From Atrichornis clamosus (Eukaryota > Chordata > Aves > Passeriformes > Menuridae): DNA of 64,000 nucleotides. The position numbers were made by a program, and so were the translations under genes. Shown here one piece after another: positions 10,376 to 24,000 of the stretch. Position 1 is the stretch's first letter. Each line of letters begins with the position of its first letter. The stretch lies in contig WBMZ01000213.1 in NCBI GenBank assembly GCA_013400975.1, forward strand, positions 1 to 64,000. The letters run 5' to 3'. A model generated the notes under the pieces. It was given only the letters and a program-made list of their open reading frames with translations. It had not been told where the DNA came from and ran no database searches.

Positions 10376-12570
10376 GATAGCTCCCACTTCAAATTTCTCT
10401 GAAGAAAGATCTGACTAAATCCAACAGATTTAAAACCATGGAATTTTCTGAGATGGATGTAAGGAACTTCACCTATCCTAGCTAAAATTATACCACCCAT
10501 ATATATTCTAGCTAAAATATACCACACATTATATCCGAATTTGTCGATGCTGACATTGCACATCCATGTGAGAATTACTGGACTTCCAAGTAATGCAAAT
10601 CCTCAATTACATGTGCAAAATTAAGATTGGATCTATCACGGCTCATTTAGCAGTTAAAGGCCAGCTCAACTCAACTACTGCAGCAGAGTAACTCCTAATC
10701 CCCAGCAGTGGACACAAGTCCAGTCTGTTTCCTGAAGCAGGGAAAGAAGGCTTTGGCAGACCTCAGTCAACAAATGGAAACCTATTCTCTCTCTCACTAA
10801 TGTCTTATAGCCCTTGGCCTGCCTTTCTCCATCTATCTTGACATGTTCTCCTCTGTATAGAAGTTTGTGGAAGGAATCAGCTTAAGCCTCATATTTGTGC
10901 TTTAGTTCACCCTGGGCCTGCTAGCAGCTGCCGATCCCAGCAAGTGTGCCAAAATGTGACTGGTATTGACTTTGGGAACACAGCTGTGAGCTTCAGGGTG
11001 CCAGAACACCTGTAGGATGCCCCTCGGACACCCCCAGCCCTTGAAGCCCTGGAGGAGTGTTACATGGTGAGTTGTTGACTCCGGAATATTATGCTTTCTT
11101 TCAGGGAAGGGGTGACAGGGGCTCTCCTCATCCTCTGAAGCTGCTTTCTCCGTGGCTCCTTCCAGGTCTCACGTTCTCACTTTTCTATTCAGGGAGCCAC
11201 TTCGCCTCTCATCACTCATGCAAAAGGGGTTGTCAAGCTAGAACCAGTTCACACGGAGAGAACCCAATACACTCTGGTATGACTACCATTAAGGAAAAAA
11301 ACAGCAGTCACCAGTAGATATCTGCCTATGAACAAAGCTGGAATGAAAAGTGAAAAAATCCCACCTTTTTGTTAGCCTGATTGCAAAAAAAAAGCATATA
11401 GAAAGAATCAATGAGGAACGAAGTAAGTGATCTTTTCCCATTATAATCAGGACACAAAGCCTGTGATATCTCTGGGAGCTCAATCTAAATAAGGACCCAT
11501 CCTCTCGTCTATTTCACATTATGAATAAAAACATGAAATTAGTTTTATGTCAGAAGAACAACCCTTAAGACACTTGTAACTTATAATTTTAATTTCTAAG
11601 CTGTTTGGCTTGTCAGTATCAAGGAATTCATAGCCCAAGACTTCCAGGACTTTATAGGCTGAGACATGCTGTGCTAGCTACTGAAAATTAACTAAGAATC
11701 ACTCATCTGCATCCTGATTTATTAACTATAGCTAGAAACAGAAAGTTTTAAAAAGTACTATATGTGCATAACCTGCTAGCATGGAAGGAGCCACTGGCTG
11801 TGTTCTGCTATTATTCCATAAACTACCAGCAATGGATAAGTGTAGGGGCTTCTTCCTGCAAAAGTATTCAGCTCTTTTCCTGTAAAAAAACCACAAATTT
11901 TTCACCTTCACTGAAGAGCAGAGCTGGCCAGTGTCAATTTCAGCATTCTGCTGGATTCACAGGTAGCAAAAAAAGAAAAGATATCTTGAGACTCTCTTTG
12001 CTATGCAAAATTCCATTTCCTTGTTAGATCTGGCTAGAAATGTTCTCATTGCCTGTGATGTATTTTGAAAGAAACAATATTTTTTACATACTTTAAATAT
12101 AAATTTTGAGAGGGAAGGCTGACCAATACAAAAATCAGGAACTGAAATCCACTTCAGATTTTGCGCTTTTACCAAAAAAATGGAAACTACATCACAAAAA
12201 AGAATTTTTTAAAAAAATTGCATCCAAGATATTTCAAGGACATTCTTTACCAAGTTTTGTTCTTCCAGAAAAAAAAAAAAATTAACAGGGGTATTAATCT
12301 CTGATTTTGCAGTTTCTCCAGATTTTACTTTCATCTCAGTTTTGAAATATTTTTACCCCTTTTCTATTATTTTAGGGATTTAAGGGGCTTGTCTGTATTC
12401 CAGATTTTGTTTTGGGGGAGGCAGAATAGGGATTTTTTTTCTCAAAGTCAGCTAGTTCCATTTTGTGAGTGAAACACCCTGTGATAGCAACATAGCCTGG
12501 ATCTTTAGAAGGCATTAAATGATAAAACTTAGTTTCTGAAAATAAAGGCAGATAACAGTAATTCTCCTCA
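10376..12570. other. Noncoding DNA, no gene seen
   Basis: Unique-looking sequence beyond the CR1 break. It contains a 30-bp imperfect tandem repeat (10475-10534), a moderately GC-richer patch around 10900-11250, and an A-rich run near 12269. The longest open frames are under 100 codons without recognisable features. Confidence 0.6.
10475..10534. repeat. Imperfect 30-bp tandem duplication
   Basis: Two adjacent copies share CTAGCTAAAA followed by TATACCAC-type sequence, offset by 30 bp, with a few substitutions and a small indel. It lies about 100 bp upstream of the truncated 5' end of the CR1. Confidence 0.7.
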
Positions 12571-12571
12571 G

Positions 12572-12690
12572 TTTTGGATGGAGAAATGAGGACACACTAG
12601 GCTGAAATAACTTGTCCAGCTTCTTACTGTTCTGGGTACCACTGCCAAGAGGACCTATATCTTTGATTTCTAGGTCCCCAGCACCCTACA
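12572..12690 (-). mobile_element. MIR/CORE-SINE-like fossil (antisense)
   Basis: The plus strand reads GGAGAAATGAGGACAC, then AGGCTGAAATAACTTGTCC, which resembles the reverse complement of the MIR core (GATGAGGAAACTGAGGCAC...GTTAAGTAACTTGCCC). Such ancient tRNA-derived SINE remnants occur at low density in birds. It is diverged and recognised from memory of the consensus, so the family and the ends are uncertain. Confidence 0.4.
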
Positions 12691-15600
12691 ACAGGATCCC
12701 ATGAGTGGTACTGGTTTAATGAAGATCCCAAATATTCTTTTCCTTTTCTTTTTTTCCACGATTTCTTCTGGCATTGTTTCTTTTTAACAATGTTGTGTCT
12801 TGCTTCTCCCTGTCCCTACCAATGGCCTTTCATTATGTACTCCTTCACTGTTTGAAATTTTAAAAATTTCGATTGATCAACAATGAAACAAAGGCAAAAA
12901 AGAAGAATCTCCGGAATTTCAAGGGGTTTGATTATATATCAGATCCATTTAGAAATTACTCCTGATTTTTATTTTGCTAGATCAAAATCCAATGACAATA
13001 ATTTCCGTAATTGAATCTCTATTGTGCCACTTATGAGTATAAAGTTATAATTAGACCTGGGACACTGACATTTATTTTCCTTTTTTGTGAACAGAACATT
13101 TCTGAACCTCTAATAGTGCTGGTGTTCAGCCAAACACAAAACAGAATTTGAAATTAAATTTAAAGGAGCGAAGAACCAGAAGAAAATATTCTCGACTCTG
13201 GTATTAAAAAAGGCTATTCAGAGTTTATGCATTCTGGCTGTGACAGCGTTAAACGACTGTTCACAGATATTTGATATATATTGACTGTACCAGATTAAAA
13301 GTTAGACTTTATTTGTAGCATAAATCTGGTAGATGAATATGTAATGTACATTCTTCTTTTATCGCAGTCATAGAATACTCTGAAACTTTAACCCCCCAGA
13401 ATGCTATCTACATATTTCCCTCCATATTTTGTATTCATAGAAATAATCACATTAGTTGTTGGATACCCTTTAGTAACACACTTTTCTTTTAGTAAATAAA
13501 AAAGACTGCCACTTTCCATCATTTCACAACACTTAGAATGACAGTAAAATCTTCAGAGCGATTGCATCTTTCTTTTGCTGGCTCTCACACACATTCCCCC
13601 TAGAGAAGCAGATGTTTGACTTGTCTCATGTAAAAGGCAAAAATTGAGTTACAGCTTCAGATTGCAAGATTTGCAATGTTTGCTACAGTTTATTAATGTT
13701 AACCAAATAAAAATGACATTAGTGGAAAAGATCTACATGATATCTCAGAACTCCCAAGATTAGGCCAGATGGTCACTTCTAACTGATATAATCTAGTAAA
13801 CTCTGTTGAGAGACAGGCTATTGATTGAATTTCTGCCTTTAAATGCAAGCTCCATATCTGCACATGTCCACAGTGATATCAGTTGCTTGAAATCCAATAC
13901 AGAGGTGTAGATTGGGAGATGATGTTAGTTGCTACCTATTAAAACTGTCAATTCCATCTGTTGTCTAACACTTTAAAATACTGAATGTAGTTTTTAATAG
14001 ATCAGTATTAGATTAAGAGGCCATATATTACGGCTCTTACTAGCTGAGAAGTGTGGGTAAATGTGTAATTAAATGACACAATGGAAAAGGAACTCCATGG
14101 GCTGGAACTGGCCCAAATTAGCATCAAGCAGGAAGCAAATGCTGTGATTTAGGATTTCTGCAGCCGCCCGACTTCCCTAAAAATGAATAATGTGCAGCCC
14201 TATTGAAATTACCTTTAGAAGCAAGTATATCATGATTAAAATCTGGAAGTGTTGTAAGACTGACGATTATCCAGCTCCCCATACTGCACTTCCACAGGTA
14301 CTTCAGTGACTTTGCACATCTGCCTGCTCTGATGGCATTCCCAGAAAGGCTGTTTCAGATGCCTCATGACAGCCCCATCAAAGCCACGTTTCTGGAAGGT
14401 TGTAGCCCTGAAAGACCCCTATATCTCAGAGTATAGTTGAAAAGCACCACTGGGGGTCCTGGGGTTACATATAGGGTGGCAGTTCCACCTACCCCTTCCC
14501 CACAAGTGTGCAGTACCTCAGGGCACTTGACAGGTACCAAGGGCTGATGGAGGGCAAAGGTGATGGGCAGCCACTTCCAGCATTGCCAGCCCAACATCCA
14601 GCAGCTTTTGCTGCTTAAACTTAAGAAACCTGTCCTCCTTGAACCCTTTGTACCAGTATGACAATAGAAAAGGCAAAACTCCCGTAAGAGAAAGGGGAGA
14701 TAGAAAAAAATAAGGGAATGGATCTTAAATGCAGACACATAGGCAGAGAAATTTCCATTTTATGGCTCCTAATATTTGTTAGTAGAAGCTAAATGAATAT
14801 ACCCGGTATGTTGGAAGAAAAGCAGTAGAAGTCCTCCCTGGAAAGGGCCAGAAGTAGGTTTCACATAAAAATTTATGGTTTATTTTTCTCACTAATTTTT
14901 GTTAGAATAAGCAAGTAATCTCCTAATGATTAATCCTAGCTGGACCAATGCCTCCCAAAATAGAGGAGAATGTGGGTTTAGTGCTCTTTTTGCATCAACT
15001 TTCAGAAGACATTGCAGTTTAAATACAAATTTTCAGAGCAACATTATAGTGATCTGTGAAGAATGCAGAACAGGTTTCAAGACAGGTGTTTGGAAACGAC
15101 TTGAAAAATTCTGTTTGCAGACTACTAGGGCAGTGTAGTCAAAACAGCTTTATAAATTCCCCCAATACACCACAAGAAGTGTTTTGGATACATGAAGTCT
15201 CTTCATGTTATTAACCAGTACAAGGTCCATGAAACATTCATGGAAAATTAATGTTAAATGAATACTACAGTATACTCATAGAATGCAAACTGTGAATTCA
15301 GAAACACTATATTCCCAACAGATACGCAATTTGAAGAATTATGCTCATTCCAGATAGAAACAGAGATGATATTGTGTGATGTAGCTGATAAATTAACCAG
15401 CAAAGGTCCAGCTGCATGCACCAAATACTCAAAACAAATCTGTAGCACAAGAAATATTTCTGGGTAGCATTAAACTTCTTAGAATAACAAACATCTTCAA
15501 GAAAACCAAAAGTTGCTACACAGATTATTCACAGAAACAATAAAAATTCAATGGATTAGACTGTTCTTCTTACTGCTTACTATGGTAAGAGCAGAAGCTG

Positions 15601-17928
15601 TCCTTCAAGTAAGAGAAACCTTTACAATCCTTTTCTCTAAGGTTTGAAACACTTGTTATACCACAGCAAAACTGACATAATAAGCATTTTAAGTGTGGGA
15701 AATAGCAATTCTGCTCTCACTGTGGCTCTCTTTTAAGGGTCGTGATTCACAAGCATGGGCACTTTGGTGGGACTCTCCCTGAAATGACTGACACCACCAA
15801 AACCAATATCAACAGAGATTTGTAAAGGTGTTTCATAAGACTTACAGCTTTATGACATGAACAGAGAGAGGGAATGGGTATTTCAAAGATTTCAGTCTGC
15901 TTTTTAACTTTAATTACCTTAATGATCCACTGAAAAATCCTGCTTCATAAACCAGTCTTTATCAAACTGTAGGTTAAAAACCTTAGATACCTTTTAACTT
16001 TTCTTGTTAACTCAAAGGGTAGAAGAAAAATAGTGACTATAATAAATTGTTCTTTTAAACAGATAATGGGCTTTTTGATGGATCTTCTCAAATGAGATCA
16101 GGGAAATGAGTGGCTAAATATAAAAAATATTATTTTAGTATAGTATCTCTCGCCCCAGTCTCCAGCAGAAATGGCAATTCATAGAAGGAACCAGCACAAC
16201 AGCTGAACCAAAGTCATGGTAAAATGTTAGATCTGCAAGTCAGTTGGATTTTTTAGGGAGAGGGTGGATTTAATGATAACATAGATGGGAGGAGTCGCAT
16301 AAACATAAGCAACTCAAGCTGTCCCTTACCCCACCACACACATCACTTTGAGGGTTCCAAGGTTTACAGACAGTGCAGACTCCCCTACGATATGATTTTT
16401 TGTCTACTCCTTTCCTTTACACCCACGACTTCTAAGTAACCAGTTAGACTTATGATTCTTTGCTAAGCTTGTTGTGCTTATCAGTGGTTTTGTATTTGTG
16501 CCCTTGTAGGAATCAAATGCTAATTTTATGTAGAAAGGAAATCAGTAGATGAGTTACCAAAATAAGATATTAGAGGAAAGATGACAATGGAAATCATGAA
16601 TTGAGAATGGAAGAAAAAATTAACCTGATATTGTGTAAAAATTATGGTGAACTGCACGTACATGCACACACAAACACATACTTACAACTGGCTGAAAAAC
16701 AACAAGGTATAGGATTTCAGCAGAGCAGGGACAAGCAAGATGATGAACATTGCATAAGATGATTAAGGGGATAGAATCAAACATATGGAATATCCTCATG
16801 CTAAAATACACAAAGGATTCTATTGCTATTGAATTTTCACCAGCTGCCAACTTGGGTAATACTGTTACAAGAGCACACGGATGGAACATGCCTCAAGACT
16901 AGCACCAAGGGGGACCAACACTGCTGGCAGAAGAGTCTCTATCCACATCTCCCCAAAACTGTCCCTAACCCACAATCTTCTGCGATGGTATTGTCCAGCT
17001 CTGGCTCAGAGCTGTTATTTCTTTCTGGTTGGAACTGTGCTAGAGATGCAGGTACTGTAGCAGGGGGAAGAAGAGATGGGAGCTAAGAGAAGGATGGAGG
17101 GGAAGAAAAAGAGACTGGGCAGCTGAAGACTCTTTCCTGCTTCCTCTTCACTCCCTTTCTTCTCAGGCAAAGTGTACAACATGCTCAATCAGATTGATAA
17201 AGGGTGCAGCACTCAACATCCTCCATAGAGCACAGTCTGCCCAGTGGGTCACACTGAGTGCAGAGCAGGATTGAAAATCTATTGCCTTTTGAAGAAGTTT
17301 TGCTGAGTGCTGAGCTCTTTCAAAAAAACTGACCTGGTTATGGGCAATTTTGAAAATTGGTTTCTGTGAGTCTGAAATGCTTAATATTTACCAGCACCTA
17401 AGTGCAACTGCATAACAGGAGGTTGATCTTCACTGCCAGGTTAACTGAGTTCCTGGAGTTGTGTAGTAAATATCATCAGGTCAATTATGGCCTTGCCCAT
17501 CCTTGCATTTGTAAGACTTGCTTACATAAAGTAGAAGTTACTGAATCATGTCAATTATTTTCACAGTATTTTCAATTCCAGACGAAGGAGAGGGTGACCT
17601 GCCTGACACGGACACATTGAATAAGACAGTCCTTTCTAACAAGTTATTGCAACTGCTGTTCTTTTTGTAGGTTATTTAGGTTTACTTATTCATAATATCA
17701 CTTAGCACAATTTTTTTCTCCACTTATACCTTTATTGTAACAATAACTGTCTCCAATGCAGCAGCAAGAACAACTGAGAGAAAAGATTGCAACTCATTAT
17801 CATTCATTACTGTAGTGAAGAGAGATTAGAAACATAATGGAAACTGAGAGAAGATGTACCTTTGTGTCACTTACCTTGTACTTCGCTCAGAGCCAGGAAC
17901 TTCCATGGGCTGTGAGAGTGATTCGGTC
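12691..17928. other. Unique noncoding DNA, no gene seen
   Basis: Mostly AT-rich single-copy-looking DNA. The 124-codon open frame on the minus strand at 14364-14738 sits in a locally GC-richer patch, shows no domain and is expected by chance. Two short inverted repeats occur at 15190-15244, and an A/G-rich patch lies at about 17050-17120. The part around 14040-14220 has the look of conserved noncoding DNA, but I cannot test this. Confidence 0.6.
15190..15244. other. Twin short inverted repeats with CATGAA cores
   Basis: Arm ACATGAAG, 3-base spacer, arm CTTCATGT (15190-15208). Eighteen bases on, arm TCCATGA, 5-base spacer, arm TCATGGA (15226-15244). Both are perfect over the arms. They may be chance; paired hairpins or a dimeric factor site are alternatives. 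Confidence 0.5.
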
Positions 17929-18055
17929 ACTGCCTGCCAGTCAGTGACCTTAGATGGGTCACTTGACCTTCCAATGACTTCATGGCCTCAGTGTAAGCTC
18001 AGATAAAAAGTACAATCACACAGAAACCTAGTGCTGTGTTTGAGGAGAGCTTTCC
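17929..18055 (+). mobile_element. MIR/CORE-SINE-like fossil (sense)
   Basis: The stretch reads CTGCCTGCC, TGACCTTAGATGGGTCACTT, GGCCTCAGT, AGATAAAAAGTACAAT and then TGTTTGAGGAGAG. This follows the order of the MIR consensus (CTGCCAC, TGTGACCTTGGGCAAGTCACTT, GCCTCAGT, CTGTAAAATGGGGATAAT, TGTTGTGAGGATTA). Divergence is high, as expected of an old amniote SINE. A related CORE-SINE could be the true source. Confidence 0.45.
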
Positions 18056-21000
18056 TGCTTTTACAGCTATATTTCTGAGCTTACGTAGATAGAGCTGCTT
18101 AGTGAGTTATAGTTATTCAATACTTCTCATTATAAGACCTAATTTACAGATGTTGTAAATTTGCCAAATTCTAATAGTCCAAGCAAAAATATTTCATGTT
18201 GTGTGACTGCCACAGTGTAACAAAAGAAGTAGTAGTAATATTTAGAATTTTAAGGATCATTTCTGTAGATGAAGAGTTTCTAAACAAAAAAAATGGGGTT
18301 CGCTGTATGATTTATTACAACAATATCACAGACAAGCCCTCTGCTTTAGTAGAGCAATATGATATTTGTCAATAAGTGCCATCTCACCTGGAAACTCATC
18401 TTTTGCCACCATCTGAAAATCTACACATTTTTGAACCGATTGTTCAGTTTTGTAAAAACTTTGTTTGCTAATATTCAGTGGAAAATAATTCTGATTCAGA
18501 GGCTGAGTAATCTGAAAATTTCTATCAACATACAGAATGTCTGACCAGGCTGAGCCAGCATGCAGGGGCGCTGGGGGAATGAACACGTGTCATCCCCTCA
18601 CAGCTCCCGTGCATGACAGGAGTGCCTGTGTGACAGCTCTGGTGCAGAGAAAGACTTACTCTTTAGTACCTCTGTCCAACGGTGGCCTTTAGTTTTGCAG
18701 TAGTACCTGAACCATGACGAGAAGAAGAAACTGGTGAATGTTCAAACACTTTTCATTTTCTGGTCTTGCTACAGTGACACATTAGCTCACATTACAGTAA
18801 GGAAGAGCAACAAGTTCAAACTCCAACAGCTTATAAAGTTATTGTAGGAAAAAATGTATGAACATGTCCATGTTGTAGCTGAATGGTGCAATGATACCAT
18901 GTGGAAACAGATTTGATTTGTTTTTATTTTATGCCAAGTTCTTATGCACTTTGGTTATCTACCATGAGGAAGACGACCCAAGATCTGTACTGATTCCAGG
19001 TGTTTTGTCCAACGACCGAAGGACACGCTGCTGCATCATCACCTTGCCACTTCAACTACACCAATCAAAGCAGTCAGACAGCCTTCACATGCCAAAATTC
19101 TGCTTATTGACTACAATACAGCTTCATATTCAATGCACAGTCATAAATTTCTCTGACAGCAAACTCAGGTTATAATACAAGGTACAAATATCCAAGAGGT
19201 CTCTACATGAGCTAGATGGAGTAGAAGTTTATCTGTGAATGCACATAGATCAATCTTTGCTCTACCATGTCTACATTGATTCAGCTAAGCTGCCAAGATT
19301 AGTTTTAACTCCCTGGAATACCTCTGCTCTCCAGTAATCCATGTAGACTCATATATCGCAAAAGAAACAGTGACAAGAATCCAAGCTTCCAGAGATGATC
19401 TGGATGAATGACACTTGGCATGTCTTGCCTTCTCCTATCAATGGCACTAATAAATAATCTGTAATAATGTCTCCCAAATGCATGGGTGTGAAGATGGTGA
19501 GGCAAAAATAATCCCAAAAATATGTTCCTAATCTTAGAAATCAATGTTCTAAAGTCATTATACACATAAATTCACCTTACATTTAGGATTTTCTGAGGGA
19601 GAAGAGTTGTAGAGTGAGCCTGCTGAAAAGTGAACATCAGCAGGTTTTTCAGAAGATCTCAGCAAGCAAGTGGGTTGGTATTTCTCCTGAGAGCACAGCC
19701 AGACAAGTGTTGAGGATACTGGATCCCACTCTCAATACAAACCCATGTTTGAAAATGATCCAGGACTGTCTGACAAAACCTTTATTTATTATGAAAATGA
19801 CACGTTACTGAAAACTTCCTATGGCAGAACTTCTCATAAAATGCATGCCATAGGACACAGTGGGTCACTGAATTCAGTGCCTTTTTATCCCAGGCAATGG
19901 TTGCTATGTAATGTCATCCGCAAATTTACCAAAGTCCATCATACTATTAATTAAATTTCATAATTCAAGTTCAAATTGCTTGGGTTTGTACATTTTTTCC
20001 CTACTTAACCTATTAGAAGGTTGTTCTAAAATTTAATTGATGCATAGCAGTCTTTGAATTACCATACTTGTCCACGGATGGCACCTGCACAACATGCCAT
20101 GGGAAAATCCATCTGGGGTCTGTCAACACTTCATGAACATGGGATTCCCAGCATCTGAAGTGACATAAGATTTATCCATTATCTATATTTGCCTTTTCAT
20201 TCTACCTTATGAAAACAGCTATTTTATTATGCCAATTGTTCTCATGTCTCTCTTGCTGAGATCCAGAAGGAGCTTTGCACCGCCTATCCCCCCGCTTCTG
20301 CAGAACAAGTGCAAGCTTCAAAATTCAGTAATTCTAGAGTCATCTGTGCATCAGTTCAGTTTGGTAGCAGACATCAACAGCTTGCTTTCTCTTAAGCATA
20401 GCACAGATGTGGTGTACTATCTTCAGCCTCGTGAACAGTCATCAATGTGGATGGAAAAATTATGAATTGTCACATTTAAAGAGTTGATGCCTGTTTTGAA
20501 ACCCACTCTTCACTGTGTGCATGTAGGCAGCACCCCCAAATACATTAGGTAATTAAAGGAGTTAATAGCTAATTAATTTAATCTAAAAATGCTGTTCAGG
20601 TCATAAGTCATTCCTAGCCGTTTCTGGGTTTAGTTGTTTTGGGGGTTTTTTTATGTAGTGTTTATTAGAGAAAATATACTGTTATGATTGCTTTTTTAAA
20701 ATAAAGTACTGCAGCTGTTAATTCAAACTCTAATTAAATGCACAATCCTGAATTTATTTGCTTGTGTTTCATGTCATTTCTCAACTCAAACTTCAAGAGA
20801 CACTCAAACCTGACACCTCTGGATCTTTCATAGACTATTCTTCCCTCCATACAGACTTCTCTGTCATCAAACATGTGGCTCAGATATTTGTGTGTGTATG
20901 TCTGTGGGTAATGGACAGAAATTTAACAGGCTTTTATTATCCACTCTTAGTATCAGCCTGAATCTTTTGGTTAGTTGGGAGTTAATTGCCAAAAAGTTTT

Positions 21001-24000
21001 ATGGTATATCTAATTGGGTCAGTCATCCTTCTATGCCATGAACCCTACCAGACTGCCAGTGTGCCCTGAACTCAAACAGAGGGTAAGAGCCCATCAGTTA
21101 TTTAGTATGTGCTAGAAGCATGCATTTTCTTTTCACTCCATGTGAAAATAGTTAACCACAAGGAAAGAGTCCCACCCCTCCACTTTGCAAAATGGTGAAA
21201 TTAAGTTTTCCGTACAGCTACCAGGGGACTGCAGTAAATTACCCTGGTAACAGAGTTTACATTGATTCTGAAAAAAGCACTTGTCCATATGTAACAACGA
21301 TAACCTTTTAGAAGGTTTGGAAAACAAATCTGACACCCCATTAAAAGGCAAATGATTTTTTCTCCACACAAGAAAAAGAAACTTTTAAGACATAGAAGGC
21401 TATTAATAAATAATGGGGCTTTTTTATAGGAAAGGCTGACATGAAAGCTTAAGCTATAAACTGTATCAGAGGCAGTATTTTGACTTGTGTGGTTTATTTG
21501 TCAAAGCAGTGAGATGGGATCTCATTTTTATTAGCTGCACAAAAGATATTTTATTGAATGTCACATTGTAATTTGATTTTAAAAGGAATAGAAAAAAATT
21601 ACATTTTTTTGGATACGTAATACTGCAAAAACATGATAGTCATACTAACCACTAACCACAAAGAGTAGCAATATAAGCCCTACAAAATATACACTAGTAC
21701 TTTATCAATGCAAATGTGTATTTTGAGATTCCATGTACCAGAATATTTTCTCTGAATCTGGTTTCATTTACTACTGTCAGAATAATATATAAAAAATATA
21801 TGCATGTTATTAAATTATGTATGTAAACAACTAACATAAGAGTTAGATTTGAGAAGAAGGACAGCTTTTAATATTTTAAAATTTGACTTCAAGCTTGTTC
21901 ACATAGTTCACTTCTTTGCAAGAAAAAGATCATAGCTGAATGCAACAGAGAACAGTGGTTAACACCTAGATATAAGGGGGATGGGAATAAAGACCTCCAG
22001 CATAAAGTCTGAATATATTATATTCTTTTTCACTTTGCCATTGGCTCCCTGAAAGTGTTTTTAGCCTCCTTTGGTCTACCTCCTTTTTCCTATTTGTGAG
22101 CCCTTCTGCCAAAGACAGCAAGGAGGATCAGGGTCTGAAGAAAGAAAAATGCAGCTTCCAGTGCTTTTTCTGGTGCCAGTTTTGTCACAAGAAACAATGG
22201 CATCATTCCTGTGTGGGCAGCCTGGGCTTGGTCCCGGAATGAGGGTATTACTGTGGCATGCTCAGCTTCTCCTTCTCTCCTCCAAAGGCACCTCATCAGA
22301 CAGTTCAGCCCAGTCACACACTGATGGCGAGTCCATACCCAACAAGTGCCAGCCAAATGCATTGTTTTCACTCACAGGTGACATCTGCTGCCACTTATCA
22401 AGATAATACAACTCCCCAAAAAAACCCCCACACTATTCAAATCAAGGTCCTAGTGATATGGAAATATATATTTAATTGTTAATATTTTCATTAAAACTAA
22501 GCCACTGATTTTTTATATTTACTTCACCTAGAGCCTCACTTTTTGTCATCCACCTGAAATACCCAGAAAGCAGTTTTCCAATTGCTCAATTTCTACAAAT
22601 AAGATAGAGGAAAACCAAAAAGATAAACATTAGTAGGTGAACGAAAATCGCATTGAAAATCATAAGTAGAAAGACGTGATCTACAGTCCCACTGCTACTT
22701 CACCAACTTAAATCCTGCTTATCCCACTGAAGTTGTCACTGTCCCCTGGACCATTAGCAATCCTATATATCTTGCAAGAGTCTCTAACTCTAGGAAGGAT
22801 GTTACAAGTTATCAGCTCCTCCTTCAGAATTCAGTAACTGATAGCACCTATCCTCAGATAATCTTATTTAATTCTGGTAGAAACTCAACACAGTAAGCAC
22901 TTCACACACATTTATCAGTCCGTGGTCCTCACCTGCGATGATTTAAAACCTGATAGAACCCGAAGAGGGAAGCATGCAAGAAAGATGCATACTACTCCAT
23001 TCCAAAAGGTGGGATTCCAAAACAGCTAAGGAAAATTCAGGACCAACAGCCTGCAACAGCTCTTGCATTCCTAAAATATTTGAGGTTAAAATCAGTAATG
23101 GCCTTTTTTGTCATTCATGGTGTTTATTTTTTGAGCGCTGACTAAAGTGATGGGATGCAGAATGCACAAGCATATCTACAGCTGCTAGAGGGTGCCTGCT
23201 GTAAAGTCCACACAGGAGTTTTGGAACATACTGGAGTGTTTTTCAAGGTATAGAATTTCTTTAATACTCCAGTGCAACTTTATTCTCTCTCTCTTTTAAA
23301 ACGAAAATTTTTTTCAAGAGGTGGAATGAAGATTGCTTTCCCAGACTGCACAATTTGGGGGGGTCCTTTTGTGAGAATTAGATGTTCCCGTAGGCAAGAG
23401 AGGATTGTCAAATTTTGTTCATTCTCAGGCAAACTCTATCTCAAAATCATATCCCTACCATTTTCTCTTCCAGCTGGTTTTGTAAAGAAAGCAGTAGCTA
23501 CCACTGCGCTGTGTTAAAAGCTCTCTTCAAGGGAGCTGTAAGGTAGCTGTCGAACAGCTCAAGTGCTCAAGGGAACTGAGACAGGAAAATAACACTTTAT
23601 GGCAGCTGATTAGGGTGAAGCAGAAGTGTGATGAGCCTGACAAGATCAAGTCAGGTCTGAAAACATAGAAAAGTGTGATTCTGGGCTCTGGGCACCTGTC
23701 CAGTCAAGCAAGGAAGTTCCTAGGTGCTCTGGCTGGTTCTGGAAATGGGGAGAAGCACCATTTGAAAAATTCTTATGACCTAACCAAGCATTAAAGTCTT
23801 TACTAAGACCTTAGAAATTTCTGGAAGTGAAATCAGAAGGTATGAACAGAAATTCAGAAGAGCATAATACACAGATACCTTCGTAAAAGGTAAGAGAGAT
23901 TTAGAACATGAACTGCACAGGAGCCTCCCAAATCCTCAATGATTGCAGTTTTGCAGTTTATTCTACTAAATGCAGAAAAATATCCAAATAGGAAAATCTT

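Noticed and set aside
12854..12870. Inverted repeat GAAATTTT-A-AAAATTTC
   Set aside because: Simple A/T palindrome, expected by chance in AT-rich DNA.
14364..14738. 124-codon open frame on the minus strand in a GC-richer patch
   Set aside because: No recognisable family; local GC alone lengthens frames. No exon-like boundaries I could defend.
17050..17120. G-rich stretch considered as a G-quadruplex
   Set aside because: The runs of three or more G are too few and too far apart for a strict four-run motif.
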